IMG/VR virus record: IMGVR_UViG_3300032046_000228
Coordinates: 1 to 23,309 of that record
Source: a virus
Reading direction: 5' to 3' (one strand)
DNA: 23,309 nt
The position numbers and the translations under genes were made by a program. The notes beneath the pieces were generated by a model. It saw nothing but the letters and a program-made list of their open reading frames with translations. It was not told where the DNA came from and did no database searches. This document shows positions 6,352 to 13,678 of this stretch, in pieces (the stretch's first letter is position 1; every line of letters starts with the position of its first letter).

Positions 6352-6845
6352 AACTGCAAGAAGCCGAGGCCTTGGCCTTCAAGATCCTCCAGGTGATCGA
6401 GCCCTGCTGTGAACGAGTGTCAATCGCCGGATCTGTGAGACGTCGACGCCCAGAACCAAACGACATCGACATCGTCCTGATCCCCAAACCGTTTATGTGG
6501 ACTCAGATCGAGATGAGGATGAGAGCGGAACTTGGCGCCATGCGAGGGATCGCTGGGACTCAGTTGATAAGAATATATATCCCCTTTGCAAACGTCCCAG
6601 AGAGACACGTTCAAGTCGATTTCTATGCTGCAACAGAGCAAACTTGGGGAACTATTCTCCTCATCAGGACCGGGAGCACCGACCACAATATCCGACTCTG
6701 CACCCATGCGAAGGCTCTGGACATGATGCTGAGTGCGTCTCGAGGAGTGATCGAGAAAGGCAAAGTCGTCGCCAGCAAAACCGAAGAGGAAATCTTCAAG
6801 GCTCTGATCTTACCCTATGTGGCACCAGGAGACCGAGAAGTATGA
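6348..6845 (+). CDS. Minimal X-family DNA polymerase (Pol beta-like nucleotidyltransferase)
   Basis: 165 aa from TTG at 6348 (overlaps the previous TGA as TTGA; AGGAGG at 6335-6340 gives a 7-nt spacer). GSVRRR (G28-S29) is the Pol beta GS motif. The first catalytic pair is NDIDIVL (D39, D41) and the third Asp is VQVDFY (D91). TGSTDHN with the following LCTHAKALDMML helix matches the nucleotide-binding/thumb part. It has only palm and thumb: no 8-kDa lyase domain and no PHP exonuclease, so it is about the size of the African swine fever virus PolX. The expected activity is gap-filling repair synthesis. Pairing with the Spo11-like gene is the key context. Confidence 0.88.
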   Translation: MKLQEAEALAFKILQVIEPCCERVSIAGSVRRRRPEPNDIDIVLIPKPFMWTQIEMRMRAELGAMRGIAGTQLIRIYIPFANVPERHVQVDFYAATEQTWGTILLIRTGSTDHNIRLCTHAKALDMMLSASRGVIEKGKVVASKTEEEIFKALILPYVAPGDREV

Positions 6846-7105
6846 AGAGCTACTTTTCCAGAGCTTATATAGTTCTGGAAATCTTCAGCAAAAGTTTTCA
6901 AAGATACATGAAAAACGCAAAACAGAGCCTTCAAGAAATCGTCTCCATGAAACAAAGATGCATATTCCTGACGCCTCAGCAGATCGACCCCGATGTGAGA
7001 ATGTCTATTCTGCATGAACGAGGCTCGATCTCACATCTTTTAGCTCGGGAAGCTAGACCCCTTTGTGTAAACAGAGCCACTCGTTCCATGGGGGCTGTTT
7101 TATGA
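6842..7105 (+). CDS. Hypothetical protein
   Basis: 87 aa from ATG 6842, which overlaps the PolX stop (ATGA). The N-terminus is aromatic and helical (YFSRAYIVLEIFSKSFQRYM), then basic; the C-terminal third is Arg-rich with one Cys. No family recognised. A competing frame at 6817 gives 66 aa but lacks the overlap signature, so this frame is preferred. The stop overlaps the next ATG. Confidence 0.55.
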   Translation: MKSYFSRAYIVLEIFSKSFQRYMKNAKQSLQEIVSMKQRCIFLTPQQIDPDVRMSILHERGSISHLLAREARPLCVNRATRSMGAVL

Positions 7106-7182
7106 GCTCTCCAGGACGAGCGAAACTCCAGGAGCTCAGACGGAGACTCGCAGAGCGGAGATCCAGGAGGACGGGATCTTGA
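7102..7182 (+). CDS. Possible 26-aa Arg-rich peptide
   Basis: ATG at 7102 overlaps the previous stop (ATGA), and its own TGA overlaps the next TTG (TTGA), continuing the operon's coupling pattern. The product is extremely basic (ten Arg of 26). It may be a real small protein or only a translated spacer that carries ribosomes to the next start. Confidence 0.4.
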   Translation: MSSPGRAKLQELRRRLAERRSRRTGS

Positions 7183-7319
7183 GCGACGAGAACCTGAGCC
7201 CTCAGTCTCCTCCGAAACAAGCCTGGGACGCTGAAAAAGTCCGGGCCTGGTTGAGACTTCGCAAGTGGAAAAACAGAGCTTTGATCTGGAAATTGCGGAG
7301 GGCTTTTCACGAGGCCTGA
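7179..7319 (+). CDS. Hypothetical 46-aa basic Trp-rich protein
   Basis: TTG start with CCAGGAGG at 7163-7170, an 8-nt spacer, and a TTGA overlap. The second half is a Trp/Arg-rich amphipathic helix (AWLRLRKWKNRALIWKLRR). It ends at GCC TGA. The next open frame (+1) continues straight on with a Cys-rich sequence that lacks a normal start, so this could be the N-terminal half of a +1 frameshift product. Confidence 0.55.
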   Translation: MSDENLSPQSPPKQAWDAEKVRAWLRLRKWKNRALIWKLRRAFHEA

Positions 7320-7482
7320 AGAGGAAGAGGTCAACGGAGGATGTGCGGAACAATACGAGCACGGCTGCCAAGATTGCCTCGACTACAGCTGCCCCTATCG
7401 TGACACTGTTTGGACGGACCCCACAGACGAGTCTTACGCTCCAGAGTATTATGAGGAGCACGAAGGAGAGGAGTCCTCTTGA
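7309..7482 (+). CDS. Cys-rich acidic small protein (start uncertain)
   Basis: The frame is open from 7285 to the TGA at 7480. It encodes a protein-like sequence with four Cys and one His in a tight cluster (GCAEQYEHGCQDCLDYSC), then a very acidic tail, suggesting a metal-binding module. No ATG, GTG or TTG is in frame. The best initiation guess is ACG at 7309, with GGAGGG (7297-7302) 6 nt upstream, giving 57 aa. The alternative is +1 frameshifting at GCC-TGA-A (7314-7320) from the preceding 46-aa frame, giving a fusion of about 100 aa. The TGA overlaps the next TTG. Confidence 0.45.
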   Translation, partial: TRPEEEEVNGGCAEQYEHGCQDCLDYSCPYRDTVWTDPTDESYAPEYYEEHEGEESS

Positions 7483-7805
7483 AATTGCAGATCCATGCAA
7501 AGAAGGTCTCGCTCGAGTGGGCTGACGGGCTCTCTCTCCTCTGTACTGTTGACGGAGCTCCTGGACTCTATCAAGTCTTCACTTTTCCAAGAGTCGACGG
7601 AGATTGCCGGAAGATCTGCGGTTGGAGTCTCCGGCGTCCTCATCTGAGCTGCCGAGGCTGTCGACTGAAAGCTGTGAACAGTGGCAAAATTCCGAGGATC
7701 TTGGAAGTCGATCCCTACGTTATTTTGTTTGCGAAAAATAGGAGTCCCTGGAAAAGGAGGATCTCGAAACTGTTTGTCAGTCTCGCCGAGATCTTCTCGG
7801 CCTAG
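7479..7805 (+). CDS. Hypothetical Cys-containing protein, last rightward gene
   Basis: 108 aa from TTG 7479 (TTGA overlap; GGAGAGGAG just upstream). The N-terminal half looks like beta strands (KVSLEWADGLSLLCTVDG; YQVFTFP). The middle has paired cysteines (CRKIC, CRGC), a possible zinc site. The C-terminus is basic/hydrophobic. Its TAG overlaps the end of the convergent membrane-protein gene by two bases, so the two operons meet with no spacer or obvious terminator. Confidence 0.65.
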   Translation: MKLQIHAKKVSLEWADGLSLLCTVDGAPGLYQVFTFPRVDGDCRKICGWSLRRPHLSCRGCRLKAVNSGKIPRILEVDPYVILFAKNRSPWKRRISKLFVSLAEIFSA

Positions 7806-8260
7806 GCGGGCCTCTTTGTTTTTGCCAAGGTTGGGGGTCCGGCTGCAATGTCGCTCAAACTCTTTCGGACCAGGTCAATGACGAAGGCAATCGATCCAGC
7901 AATCAGATAAGCGTATTGCTGGAACTCTGTCCCGGCAGTGAAAGCGACGATCATGATTGCGATCCCTTTGATGTAGCCTTCATAAACGAGCCAAGTTTTC
8001 AGAAGCTGGGCGCCTTCATACTGAATTTGTCCGTTTGGATAGGATGCTTTGTTTGTGAAGTATCCATAGACGTTGCGGACGATGACGAAGAAGGGAGCTG
8101 CTGCTGAAGTCAAGAAGATGTATTTGAGTCCATTGATGACGAAGATAATCTCACTTGGCAGACCGTCCGTCTCGATTGTTCCGACAGCGAGAGAGACCCC
8201 TCCAAAAACAGCAGCCAGAACCAGCAGGAGAACAGTCGCCAGATAGACGTTCAATTTCAA
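7802..8260 (-). CDS. Multi-pass membrane protein, possible holin-like
   Basis: 152 aa, TTG start with a very strong Shine-Dalgarno (GGAGGTGAT). Hydrophobic segments lie at about residues 5-26, 38-64, 92-110 and 115-132; the C-terminus is basic. It is the last gene of the tail module, where a holin is usual. No endolysin accompanies it, which fits an archaeal host lacking murein, or a different membrane role. The lysis assignment is positional only. Confidence 0.7.
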   Translation of the reverse strand: MKLNVYLATVLLLVLAAVFGGVSLAVGTIETDGLPSEIIFVINGLKYIFLTSAAAPFFVIVRNVYGYFTNKASYPNGQIQYEGAQLLKTWLVYEGYIKGIAIMIVAFTAGTEFQQYAYLIAGSIAFVIDLVRKSLSDIAAGPPTLAKTKRPA

Positions 8261-8278
8261 GCAATCACCTCCTCTGGA

Positions 8279-8644
8279 TCACGGGTCCTCTCTAACCGTG
8301 ACTGTGAAATATCGGACGTTTTTATTGCCGATCTGCGGCATACTGACCGGGCAGCCGAGGATCCTGACCTGTGCGCTGTCAATCGTCAGTTTGTCGCCCT
8401 CAGAGATCCAGAGCAGGACGCTCGAGTCAACTGTCATCTGGGTCAAAAAGGCCTTGGCTGCCGAGTTTGTCCAGGAGACGTCTTCCTCCAGACAAGAGAT
8501 CTGATAGATCCGTTGGAGACCTAGAGGACGGCAGCTCCGTTTATAGGCTGACGATTTCCAGCTGTCCCACTCGTTGAGCGTGAACTCCGGGAGGAGTGTT
8601 ACGTCCTGGAGCTTCAGCGTTTTCCCGGCGAGAGTGGCTGTCAT
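8279..8644 (-). CDS. Putative tail-tip/baseplate protein
   Basis: 121 aa, ATGA overlap with the gene before it. Mostly beta strands (TLKLQDVTLLPEFTL; DKLTIDSAQVRILG; NVRYFTVTV) with three Cys. No family recognised. Its position after the tape measure and large tail protein suggests a distal tail component. Confidence 0.65.
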   Translation of the reverse strand: MTATLAGKTLKLQDVTLLPEFTLNEWDSWKSSAYKRSCRPLGLQRIYQISCLEEDVSWTNSAAKAFLTQMTVDSSVLLWISEGDKLTIDSAQVRILGCPVSMPQIGNKNVRYFTVTVREDP

Positions 8645-8925
8645 GTCTCGAGCTCCTGGCCTATAAATGGAGCAAAGTCGAAATCTTCAGGTATCCCGGT
8701 TTTGCCTCGTCGGACCTCGTTGATGATTGCAACTAAGGCGAACCTTGCGTCCTGGATTGTGAGGGCTCGTCCGAGCAGAAGCCGGATCTCGATCAATCTC
8801 TGGACGAGATCGCTTTTTCTCACCTTGAAAGTTTGCAGATTTCCAGATCCTGAAGGACTGTCAAAAGTCAGCGTCAGAACGATCTCGCCGGTGTTGATCG
8901 AGACTCCTGAGATCTTGATTGTCAA
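8641..8925 (-). CDS. Hypothetical tail-module protein
   Basis: 94 aa from TTG at 8925, which overlaps the preceding TGA as TTGA and has TAGGAG upstream. An in-frame ATG further upstream (8988) lies inside the neighbouring gene and is less likely. The N-terminal half is beta (MTIKISGVSI; GEIVLTLTFD) and the C-terminal half helical (SDLVQRLIEIRLLLGRAL). Function unknown; co-transcribed with the tail genes. Confidence 0.65.
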   Translation of the reverse strand: MTIKISGVSINTGEIVLTLTFDSPSGSGNLQTFKVRKSDLVQRLIEIRLLLGRALTIQDARFALVAIINEVRRGKTGIPEDFDFAPFIGQELET

Positions 8926-10070
8926 CGTAGATCCACTCCTAGATAACTGATGCAAATAATACTCGTGCAGCTGACGATCCAGGTGCACGACTCGACGTCG
9001 ACCACTTCAAACGAGTAGCTCTGGATCAGGATCCCCGTCCCGGACTCGACGTCATAAAAGTCGGTTGCATCTCCGAAACTGTGAAATCTCGTTTTCCCCA
9101 GCTTTCCGCTTTTGCTCGTGTCGATGTTCAAGGGCTCCAGGACAGCATAGAAGGTTGATCCTTGACCAAACTTGAGGGTCACCGGGGAATAATCGACTTG
9201 CGGAGACAACCAGGGACAGAGAAGGACTTGTCCAAAAACCTCAGTGTGGGAGTCTCCGTCGCAGTAGGATTTTACCTTCACATTGAACGTCTGACCGGGA
9301 TCGACGTCGCCCACGATATAGATCCCTTTCGCTCCGAGCCCATAGCCGGCGTTTGAAGCGTCGGCATCCTCATCGTCGTCCAGATGATCCGTCCAGTTGA
9401 CCTCGACGTCATTAATGAACAGGTGGCAGTTGTTATGAGCTGCGACGTTGCTCTCTCCGATCTGGAGCATTTTGGTTCTCCTGGTCGGCGAGGTATGGCT
9501 GTCGACTGCAACGATGTCGATCAGAGCGGAATAGTGGGCTAGATCTCCGATCGGCAATTTCCTCGCTGCTGGGACTGTCACGTTGACATTGAGAATTGTC
9601 GTTAAGACTCCGGCTCCGTTTGCAACCGATCCGCTGTCTGTGATCGAGCCCAGCTTGTCATTGAAGTTTAAGAGCCCGACGTTGTGACTGTTGATGCCGA
9701 ATTTCTGAATAGACCCCAGCACCCAGACAGCAGTATCAAAGTCGAGGTGATGAGCTCCGCTCGCAAGGTAAACAAAGATGTCGGGCGTCAGAAAATTCGA
9801 TGTTGCTCCGGCTGGGAGACTTTTTCCTCCGCTCGCCCAGATCGGCTTATCATCGATAGTTATCCTCATCGCTCCCTTGGCGACTGAGGCTCCGACAACA
9901 GACCAAAAATTAGCTTTCACGCAAAGGATGAGGTCCTTTGTCGTTGTGAACGTGACCGTTTTCCTAGCCGTCCAGTCATGAGTTGCAGCGTGCTCCTCGT
10001 ATTCCGTAGAGTCGGAACTAAGGCTTAGTTCGTCGGCGTAGAGCCTTTCCTGCTCGGCAAACAATGGCAA
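8922..10070 (-). CDS. Large tail protein after the tape measure (distal tail/tip candidate)
   Basis: 382 aa, TTG start with AGGAG about 10 nt upstream, inside the end of the tape measure gene. Entirely beta-rich with many Asp/Gly turns. An acidic DHLDDDEDADAS loop (~230-242) could bind Ca2+. A C-terminal segment is rich in Cys and Ile. The order tape measure, then a large beta protein, is that of distal-tail or tail-tip proteins in siphoviruses, but no diagnostic motif was seen. Confidence 0.7.
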   Translation of the reverse strand: MPLFAEQERLYADELSLSSDSTEYEEHAATHDWTARKTVTFTTTKDLILCVKANFWSVVGASVAKGAMRITIDDKPIWASGGKSLPAGATSNFLTPDIFVYLASGAHHLDFDTAVWVLGSIQKFGINSHNVGLLNFNDKLGSITDSGSVANGAGVLTTILNVNVTVPAARKLPIGDLAHYSALIDIVAVDSHTSPTRRTKMLQIGESNVAAHNNCHLFINDVEVNWTDHLDDDEDADASNAGYGLGAKGIYIVGDVDPGQTFNVKVKSYCDGDSHTEVFGQVLLCPWLSPQVDYSPVTLKFGQGSTFYAVLEPLNIDTSKSGKLGKTRFHSFGDATDFYDVESGTGILIQSYSFEVVDVESCTWIVSCTSIICISYLGVDLR

Positions 10071-10076
10071 GTTTTC

Positions 10077-11417
10077 TTATCTCCTCTGAGATCCGTATCT
10101 GATTCTTTTGTGAGTTGTGAGAGCTCCAGAACTTGAGTTCTCCACTAGGACACTCGCCAGGACTCTCTCGAGCTTGACGATTGTTTTGTCAACGATAGCG
10201 TCGTCCATGTTCCCGGCGACGTAGACGAGAGGTCCCTGGACTGTGATCCCTCCGAGTCCTCGAGGCATATATGGTCCTGACAGTGGAATGATTGCCTCGG
10301 GGCCGGCCTCGCCAATCAAGGCGACTTCTGGGCTCGTGACGATCCCTCCCTTTGCTCGTCCCCCAGACGTCATTTTAGCGGCGGCTGCCGGAGTCCCCCC
10401 GAGTCCCAGAGCTCCAGAGATCGCAGATCCGACGCCTCCAAGAGCGGCGCCAACTCCTCCCAAGAAATCGGCGATTGGCTTAATGATGTTGTTCCAGGCC
10501 CAGGAGAGAGCGTCAAAGATCGGTTTTATCAGCGTGTTGTAGACCCAGGAGATCGCATTTCCGAGAGTTTTCCATGCAGCGATAAAGGTTCCGACGAGAT
10601 AGTTTGCAAGAGGGATAAGGACGTTATTCCAGATCCACTCGAGCCCGGATCTGACAGCTGCAAGAGCGGGGCCGAAAACATTAGTCCAGAGCCAGACGAG
10701 CCCGTCGAAAGCTGCTTTGAATGCTCCTCCGAGGTAGGCTCCGATCGTGTTGATTAGATCTCGAAATTCTTGGCAGTTGTTATATAACCAGATCAAGCCG
10801 ATTACTAGGGCTGCGATCGCAGCAATGACCAGGACGATCGGGTTCGCAGCGAGAAAACCTAGAGCCCCTGAGACTCCATGTGTGACAGCCGTCCAGGACG
10901 TCGAGATCGTCATGACGCTCGTTATCATTGTGATAAGACTCGGGATCACTGTGAGAGCGGACATGACCATCGCCTCGTTTAGATTGCTCTGCATATTCGA
11001 GGCCCGGTCTTGAGCGAGAGTATGTCGCTCCTGGGCGATCTGCAAGTCTGAGAGAGCAGCTGTGGCCTCTGGACTGAGGATCCCGAATTTCTCGACAGCA
11101 GCGTTATATCGTGTCTGAGCGTCCTCAGCTGCATTGAGACTCGACTTGACGGCGAGATTGGCCTTGTCAACTTGCAGCTGCATATCTTGGACTCTGTCAA
11201 TGGCATTATAGAGAGCCATTCCAGACGTCATGACATTATTGAAGGCGAGAGCGACCTGCTTCCCGGAGGCCTCGACCTTTTGGTTGGATGCATCGACCTT
11301 GCTGTTTGCAGTCTCGATTTTACTCATTGACGCATCGACTTTGCTGCCTATGTCTTTGATCGTAGCTGTCGCTTTATCAACAGCAGAAACTAGGATCTCA
11401 ATCTCAGGTTGGCTCAA
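10077..11417 (-). CDS. Tape measure protein
   Basis: 446 aa, TTG start 1 nt after the stop of the frameshifted chaperone. Residues 1-130 are a heptad-rich coiled coil (DKATATIKDIGSKVDASMSKIETANSKVDASNQKVEASGKQ). Residues ~150-215 hold hydrophobic/transmembrane segments, then Trp-rich repeats resembling VWLWTN/WIWNNV/WAWNN, then a Gly/Ala-rich stretch and a C-terminal GGIVTSPEVALIGEAGPEAI motif common in tape measures. It sets tail length and helps DNA entry. At about 0.15 nm per residue this predicts a short tail of roughly 65 nm (inference). Confidence 0.93.
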   Translation of the reverse strand: MSQPEIEILVSAVDKATATIKDIGSKVDASMSKIETANSKVDASNQKVEASGKQVALAFNNVMTSGMALYNAIDRVQDMQLQVDKANLAVKSSLNAAEDAQTRYNAAVEKFGILSPEATAALSDLQIAQERHTLAQDRASNMQSNLNEAMVMSALTVIPSLITMITSVMTISTSWTAVTHGVSGALGFLAANPIVLVIAAIAALVIGLIWLYNNCQEFRDLINTIGAYLGGAFKAAFDGLVWLWTNVFGPALAAVRSGLEWIWNNVLIPLANYLVGTFIAAWKTLGNAISWVYNTLIKPIFDALSWAWNNIIKPIADFLGGVGAALGGVGSAISGALGLGGTPAAAAKMTSGGRAKGGIVTSPEVALIGEAGPEAIIPLSGPYMPRGLGGITVQGPLVYVAGNMDDAIVDKTIVKLERVLASVLVENSSSGALTTHKRIRYGSQRR

Positions 11418-11418
11418 T

Positions 11419-11598
11419 TCAGCGTCTCCGATTGAAAACTTGCGTCCAGAAGTCGAAGGATTTGACGAGAAAAGCGGTTTGGAGAGGCGTCAGTTTTCCG
11501 ATGTATTCGAGAGAGTATCCGTAGACATTAGCGAGGAGCCCTATTACTTGAGCGTCTTTGTTGGCTTCGATCCAATCCCCAACTTTGCCGAGGTCTTT
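11419..11598 (-). CDS. Tail chaperone -1 frameshift extension (GT-type C-terminal domain)
   Basis: This is a 59-codon frame with no start of its own, entered from the upstream chaperone by -1 slippage at T TTT TTA (11598-11604). After the slip the sequence continues KDLGKVGDWIEANKDAQVIG and ends FDFWTQVFNRRR at TGA 11419, immediately before the tape measure start. The fused product is 177 aa. In lambda and many siphoviruses such a long form (gpGT) bridges tape measure and tail tube during assembly. Confidence 0.88.
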   Translation of the reverse strand, partial: KDLGKVGDWIEANKDAQVIGLLANVYGYSLEYIGKLTPLQTAFLVKSFDFWTQVFNRRR

Positions 11599-11951
11599 AA
11601 AAAATCCTCGTCCACGACCAGGAGATCCAGAAGCCTCGTCGTCACTGACATCGGCATCTTATCGATATCAGCGACCTTGAGATCTGGACTGGCCTTATGC
11701 AAGAGTCGGAAGATGATCTCTCGAGTCCGGGCTTGTTTGTCCTGGACCTTGTTGATTGCGAAAAGATCCTCGTTCGTCAGCGGCGTATAGCGGATAACTC
11801 CGAGTTTGGAGTCCTTGAGAATGTGGATCTCTTGAGCGTCCTGGATGATCTGGACGGGATCAAAGATCTCCGCTCTCTTGGCTTGTTTCTTTTCAAACTC
11901 TTCGATCTCTTTTCCGAATTGCTTGATTTTTTCCTCTTCGCTATTTTGCAA
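11544..11951 (-). CDS. Tail assembly chaperone (short form, G-like)
   Basis: 135 aa, TTG start. The N-terminus is charged and helical (EEEKIKQFGKEIEEFEKKQ). The middle is a compact domain (VQIIQDAQEIHILKDSKLGVIRYTPLTNEDLF) and the C-terminal part helical. Position between tail tube and tape measure plus the frameshift site at codons 116-118 define it. The short form is made by most ribosomes and the fusion by the minority that slip. Confidence 0.9.
   Translation of the reverse strand: MQNSEEEKIKQFGKEIEEFEKKQAKRAEIFDPVQIIQDAQEIHILKDSKLGVIRYTPLTNEDLFAINKVQDKQARTREIIFRLLHKASPDLKVADIDKMPMSVTTRLLDLLVVDEDFLKTSAKLGIGSKPTKTLK
11598..11604 (-). promoter_or_regulatory. Programmed -1 ribosomal frameshift site (T TTT TTA)
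   Basis: Read on the minus strand in the chaperone frame as gaT TTT TTA aag, codons 116-118, an exact X XXY YYZ heptamer of the same sequence as the HIV-1 gag-pol site. A weak 5-bp stem GTTGG/CCAAC is possible about 15 nt downstream. The -1 frame is open for 59 codons and ends one base before the tape measure start. Confidence 0.88.
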
Positions 11952-11966
11952 ACGTCGTCACCGATA

Positions 11967-11978
11967 AGAAAAGGGGGA
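11967..11978 (-). terminator. Shared T/C-rich element after the tail tube gene
   Basis: The minus strand reads TCCCCCTTTTCT within the 54-nt gap after the tail tube stop. The identical 12-mer follows the major capsid gene (17350-17361). A CCGAT/ATCGG pair flanks this copy. This is probably a partial transcription terminator or 3'-end signal. Confidence 0.5.
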
Positions 11979-12005
11979 GCAGATCGGTTAAAAGCCTTTG
12001 GGCGA

Positions 12006-12398
12006 TTACTGGTTGCTTGGCGTTATGTTCATTGCGGTCCCGGAGATCCTGGAGAGGATTGTTCCGTTCTGGGGGTGAGCGTATCCCCACTTGAGGATTT
12101 TTGCGCTGTTGATAGTGAAGAGTTGTTTACCGGCTAAGACTCCCTCAGGGTAGACCAAGATATCGACTTCCGTCCCGGCGAGGACCTGGTTGGCGTGCGT
12201 CGAGTCTACATAGAGGAGGTCTGCATCGAAGGCGAAGGATTTGTTTCCGCTTTTCAGAACGCTCGGCTTGTCTGAGCCCCAGACGTACTCTTTGATTTCT
12301 TCAGCAGTGATATCCATGTTGACGTTTTTGATCTGTCCGACTGCTACGGTGGCGATTTTGAGGATGCCGTCTTTTCCGTTAAAGGGTCCTGAACCCAT
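12006..12398 (-). CDS. Major tail tube protein
   Basis: 130 aa, ATG with AGGAG upstream. The opening GPFNGKDGILKIATVAVGQI, then NVNMDITAEEIKEYVWGSDKP, matches the usual beta-sandwich start of tube proteins (KNVNxDIT followed by a short helix and loop). The remainder is beta strands. It polymerises into the tail tube around the tape measure. It has its own upstream palindrome (12420-12432) and a terminator-like element downstream, which fits high separate expression. Confidence 0.85.
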   Translation of the reverse strand: MGSGPFNGKDGILKIATVAVGQIKNVNMDITAEEIKEYVWGSDKPSVLKSGNKSFAFDADLLYVDSTHANQVLAGTEVDILVYPEGVLAGKQLFTINSAKILKWGYAHPQNGTILSRISGTAMNITPSNQ

Positions 12399-12419
12399 GG
12401 TTTTCTTTTTCTCCTATGT

Positions 12420-12432
12420 GTCCTTGAAGGAC
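12420..12432 (-). promoter_or_regulatory. Palindrome GTCCTTNAAGGAC ahead of tail tube gene
   Basis: The minus strand reads TAGTCCTTCAAGGACA, beginning at the stop codon of the preceding gene and followed by an AGGAG Shine-Dalgarno. It ends 21 nt before the ATG. The same arrangement precedes the scaffold gene (19208-19220). It would form a 6-bp RNA hairpin with one central base. Confidence 0.6.
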
Positions 12433-12863
12433 TATGATGTTATGACGGTCTCGAATTTGGTGATCACTTCAAAGTTGAGGACAGTTCCGACTATTCGGAG
12501 ATCCATTATTCCCCAACCAGACCAGCACCAACGACCGATCGGATTTGTGACTCCAGAGAGCTCGACTCTCCAGGCACCATGACGAGCCCATAGACGACGA
12601 GCCTTGAGACTGACCAGGATAATATTGCCTCCGTCGAGGTGCCCGTGCTCCAGGTCGTAAAATTCAACTCTTCCGTTTGCAGTATGACTCGGGACGTCGA
12701 CAGTTCTATCCCAAAACCTCCACCAAGGGAGACGTTTGAATAGATCCTCGAAAAAGCTCTGGTAGTTCTCGGGGTCCATTTCAATTTTGAAGGGGAGCGG
12801 TACAGCCTGGACGGTTAGATTTGAGACTTGTCGAGGGACTGTCAGTTTTCTCATAACCTTCAA
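12432..12863 (-). CDS. Hypothetical structural-module protein
   Basis: 143 aa, TTG start in a TTGA overlap with the gene before it. Unusually rich in Trp (RLPWWRFWDRT; HGAWRV; RWCWSGWG) with beta-strand patterns at both ends (LTVQAVPLPFKIEM; LRIVGTVLNFEVITKF). Not recognised. Its place between tail terminator and tail tube suggests a tail or neck role. Confidence 0.65.
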   Translation of the reverse strand: MKVMRKLTVPRQVSNLTVQAVPLPFKIEMDPENYQSFFEDLFKRLPWWRFWDRTVDVPSHTANGRVEFYDLEHGHLDGGNIILVSLKARRLWARHGAWRVELSGVTNPIGRWCWSGWGIMDLRIVGTVLNFEVITKFETVITS

Positions 12864-13240
12864 CTCGCTAGAAATTCGATCAATGAGGCAAGAGGCTTGA
12901 TAAGGAGATCCCGGAGATGAGCCAGCCGCCGACCGTCCCGGATCGTGATAGTGTAGACATGGACCTGCTGTTTCGGATCAAGCTTCCCCCTCCAGACTCG
13001 GCGAGTCCGACAGTTTAAGCAGCTTAAGTGAAAGCGTCCGAGACTATGATTGCAGAGCACTTGACAAGGCATTGCGAGGAGACTCTTTTTCTTGAACGGC
13101 AACACTTTGGGGACGAGATAGATTTGATAGAGTTCGCCTTTCTCGTTGGCTGCGAGGACGCTGTGATTGTTAAGGACAAACATGACGGCGAAGACTTGCT
13201 CTCGAAATTTGAGCCTCATGTTCGTTTGGAACCGCTGCAT
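12860..13240 (-). CDS. Hypothetical Cys/His-containing protein
   Basis: 126 aa, ATG directly following the tail terminator stop. It contains CQVLCNHSLGRFHLSCLNC, a plausible zinc-binding cluster (two CxxxC/CxxC pairs with His between). It is flanked by a hydrophobic beta N-terminus (VFAVMFVLNN; LYQIYLVPKV) and a helical C-terminus. The family is unknown. A small zinc-stabilised tail or connector protein is one possibility. Confidence 0.65.
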   Translation of the reverse strand: MQRFQTNMRLKFREQVFAVMFVLNNHSVLAANEKGELYQIYLVPKVLPFKKKSLLAMPCQVLCNHSLGRFHLSCLNCRTRRVWRGKLDPKQQVHVYTITIRDGRRLAHLRDLLIKPLASLIEFLAS

Positions 13241-13678
13241 CTAGCGGAGATCTCCGAGGATCTGCACTCTGAGGACGAGTTTTCCAGCTGCAATAATGTT
13301 CTCAATATGGCCCCAGTCAGTCCCGGAGAAAGCCACATCTCCATTGATTGAGACGACATCAGAGTCCTGGACAAGTCCGGCGAGAGTGTTGTTTGAGTCC
13401 AGGAGGAGCCTTGCAGCATCGACTTTATCCTCGACGGCCTTTTCAGCGTCGTCCTCGACGTTGCTCGACTCAACCATAACGACCTCGAAATCTTGGGTCC
13501 AGAGCTTTTTTCCGAAGGCTGCAACTGTGAGAGGCCCACCGGTCCACCGGACGAACCCGAAAGGCGTCTCTTGTTTGGTCAAGGGAGGCCCATAAAACCA
13601 GTGATCCGACTTGATATTGATCGTCGTGTCGGCTGCCAAGAGATCGATGATTTTCTGCTGGATTTCCTTGAGGGTCAT
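13241..13678 (-). CDS. Tail terminator-like protein
   Basis: 145 aa, ATGA overlap with the gp10-like gene. An N-terminal helix (KEIQQKIIDLLAAD) is followed by strands (GFVRWTGGPL; QDFEVVMVES), an acidic helix (NVEDDAEKAVEDKVDAARLLL) and a final strand (KLVLRVQIL). This is the alpha-beta layout of lambda gpU-type tail terminators, which cap the tube and join it to the head. Assignment is by fold pattern and gene order. Confidence 0.65.
   Translation of the reverse strand: MTLKEIQQKIIDLLAADTTINIKSDHWFYGPPLTKQETPFGFVRWTGGPLTVAAFGKKLWTQDFEVVMVESSNVEDDAEKAVEDKVDAARLLLDSNNTLAGLVQDSDVVSINGDVAFSGTDWGHIENIIAAGKLVLRVQILGDLR

Noticed and set aside
7802-8260. Confident holin call
   Set aside because: Only hydrophobicity and position support it; no endolysin is present and the host probably lacks murein.
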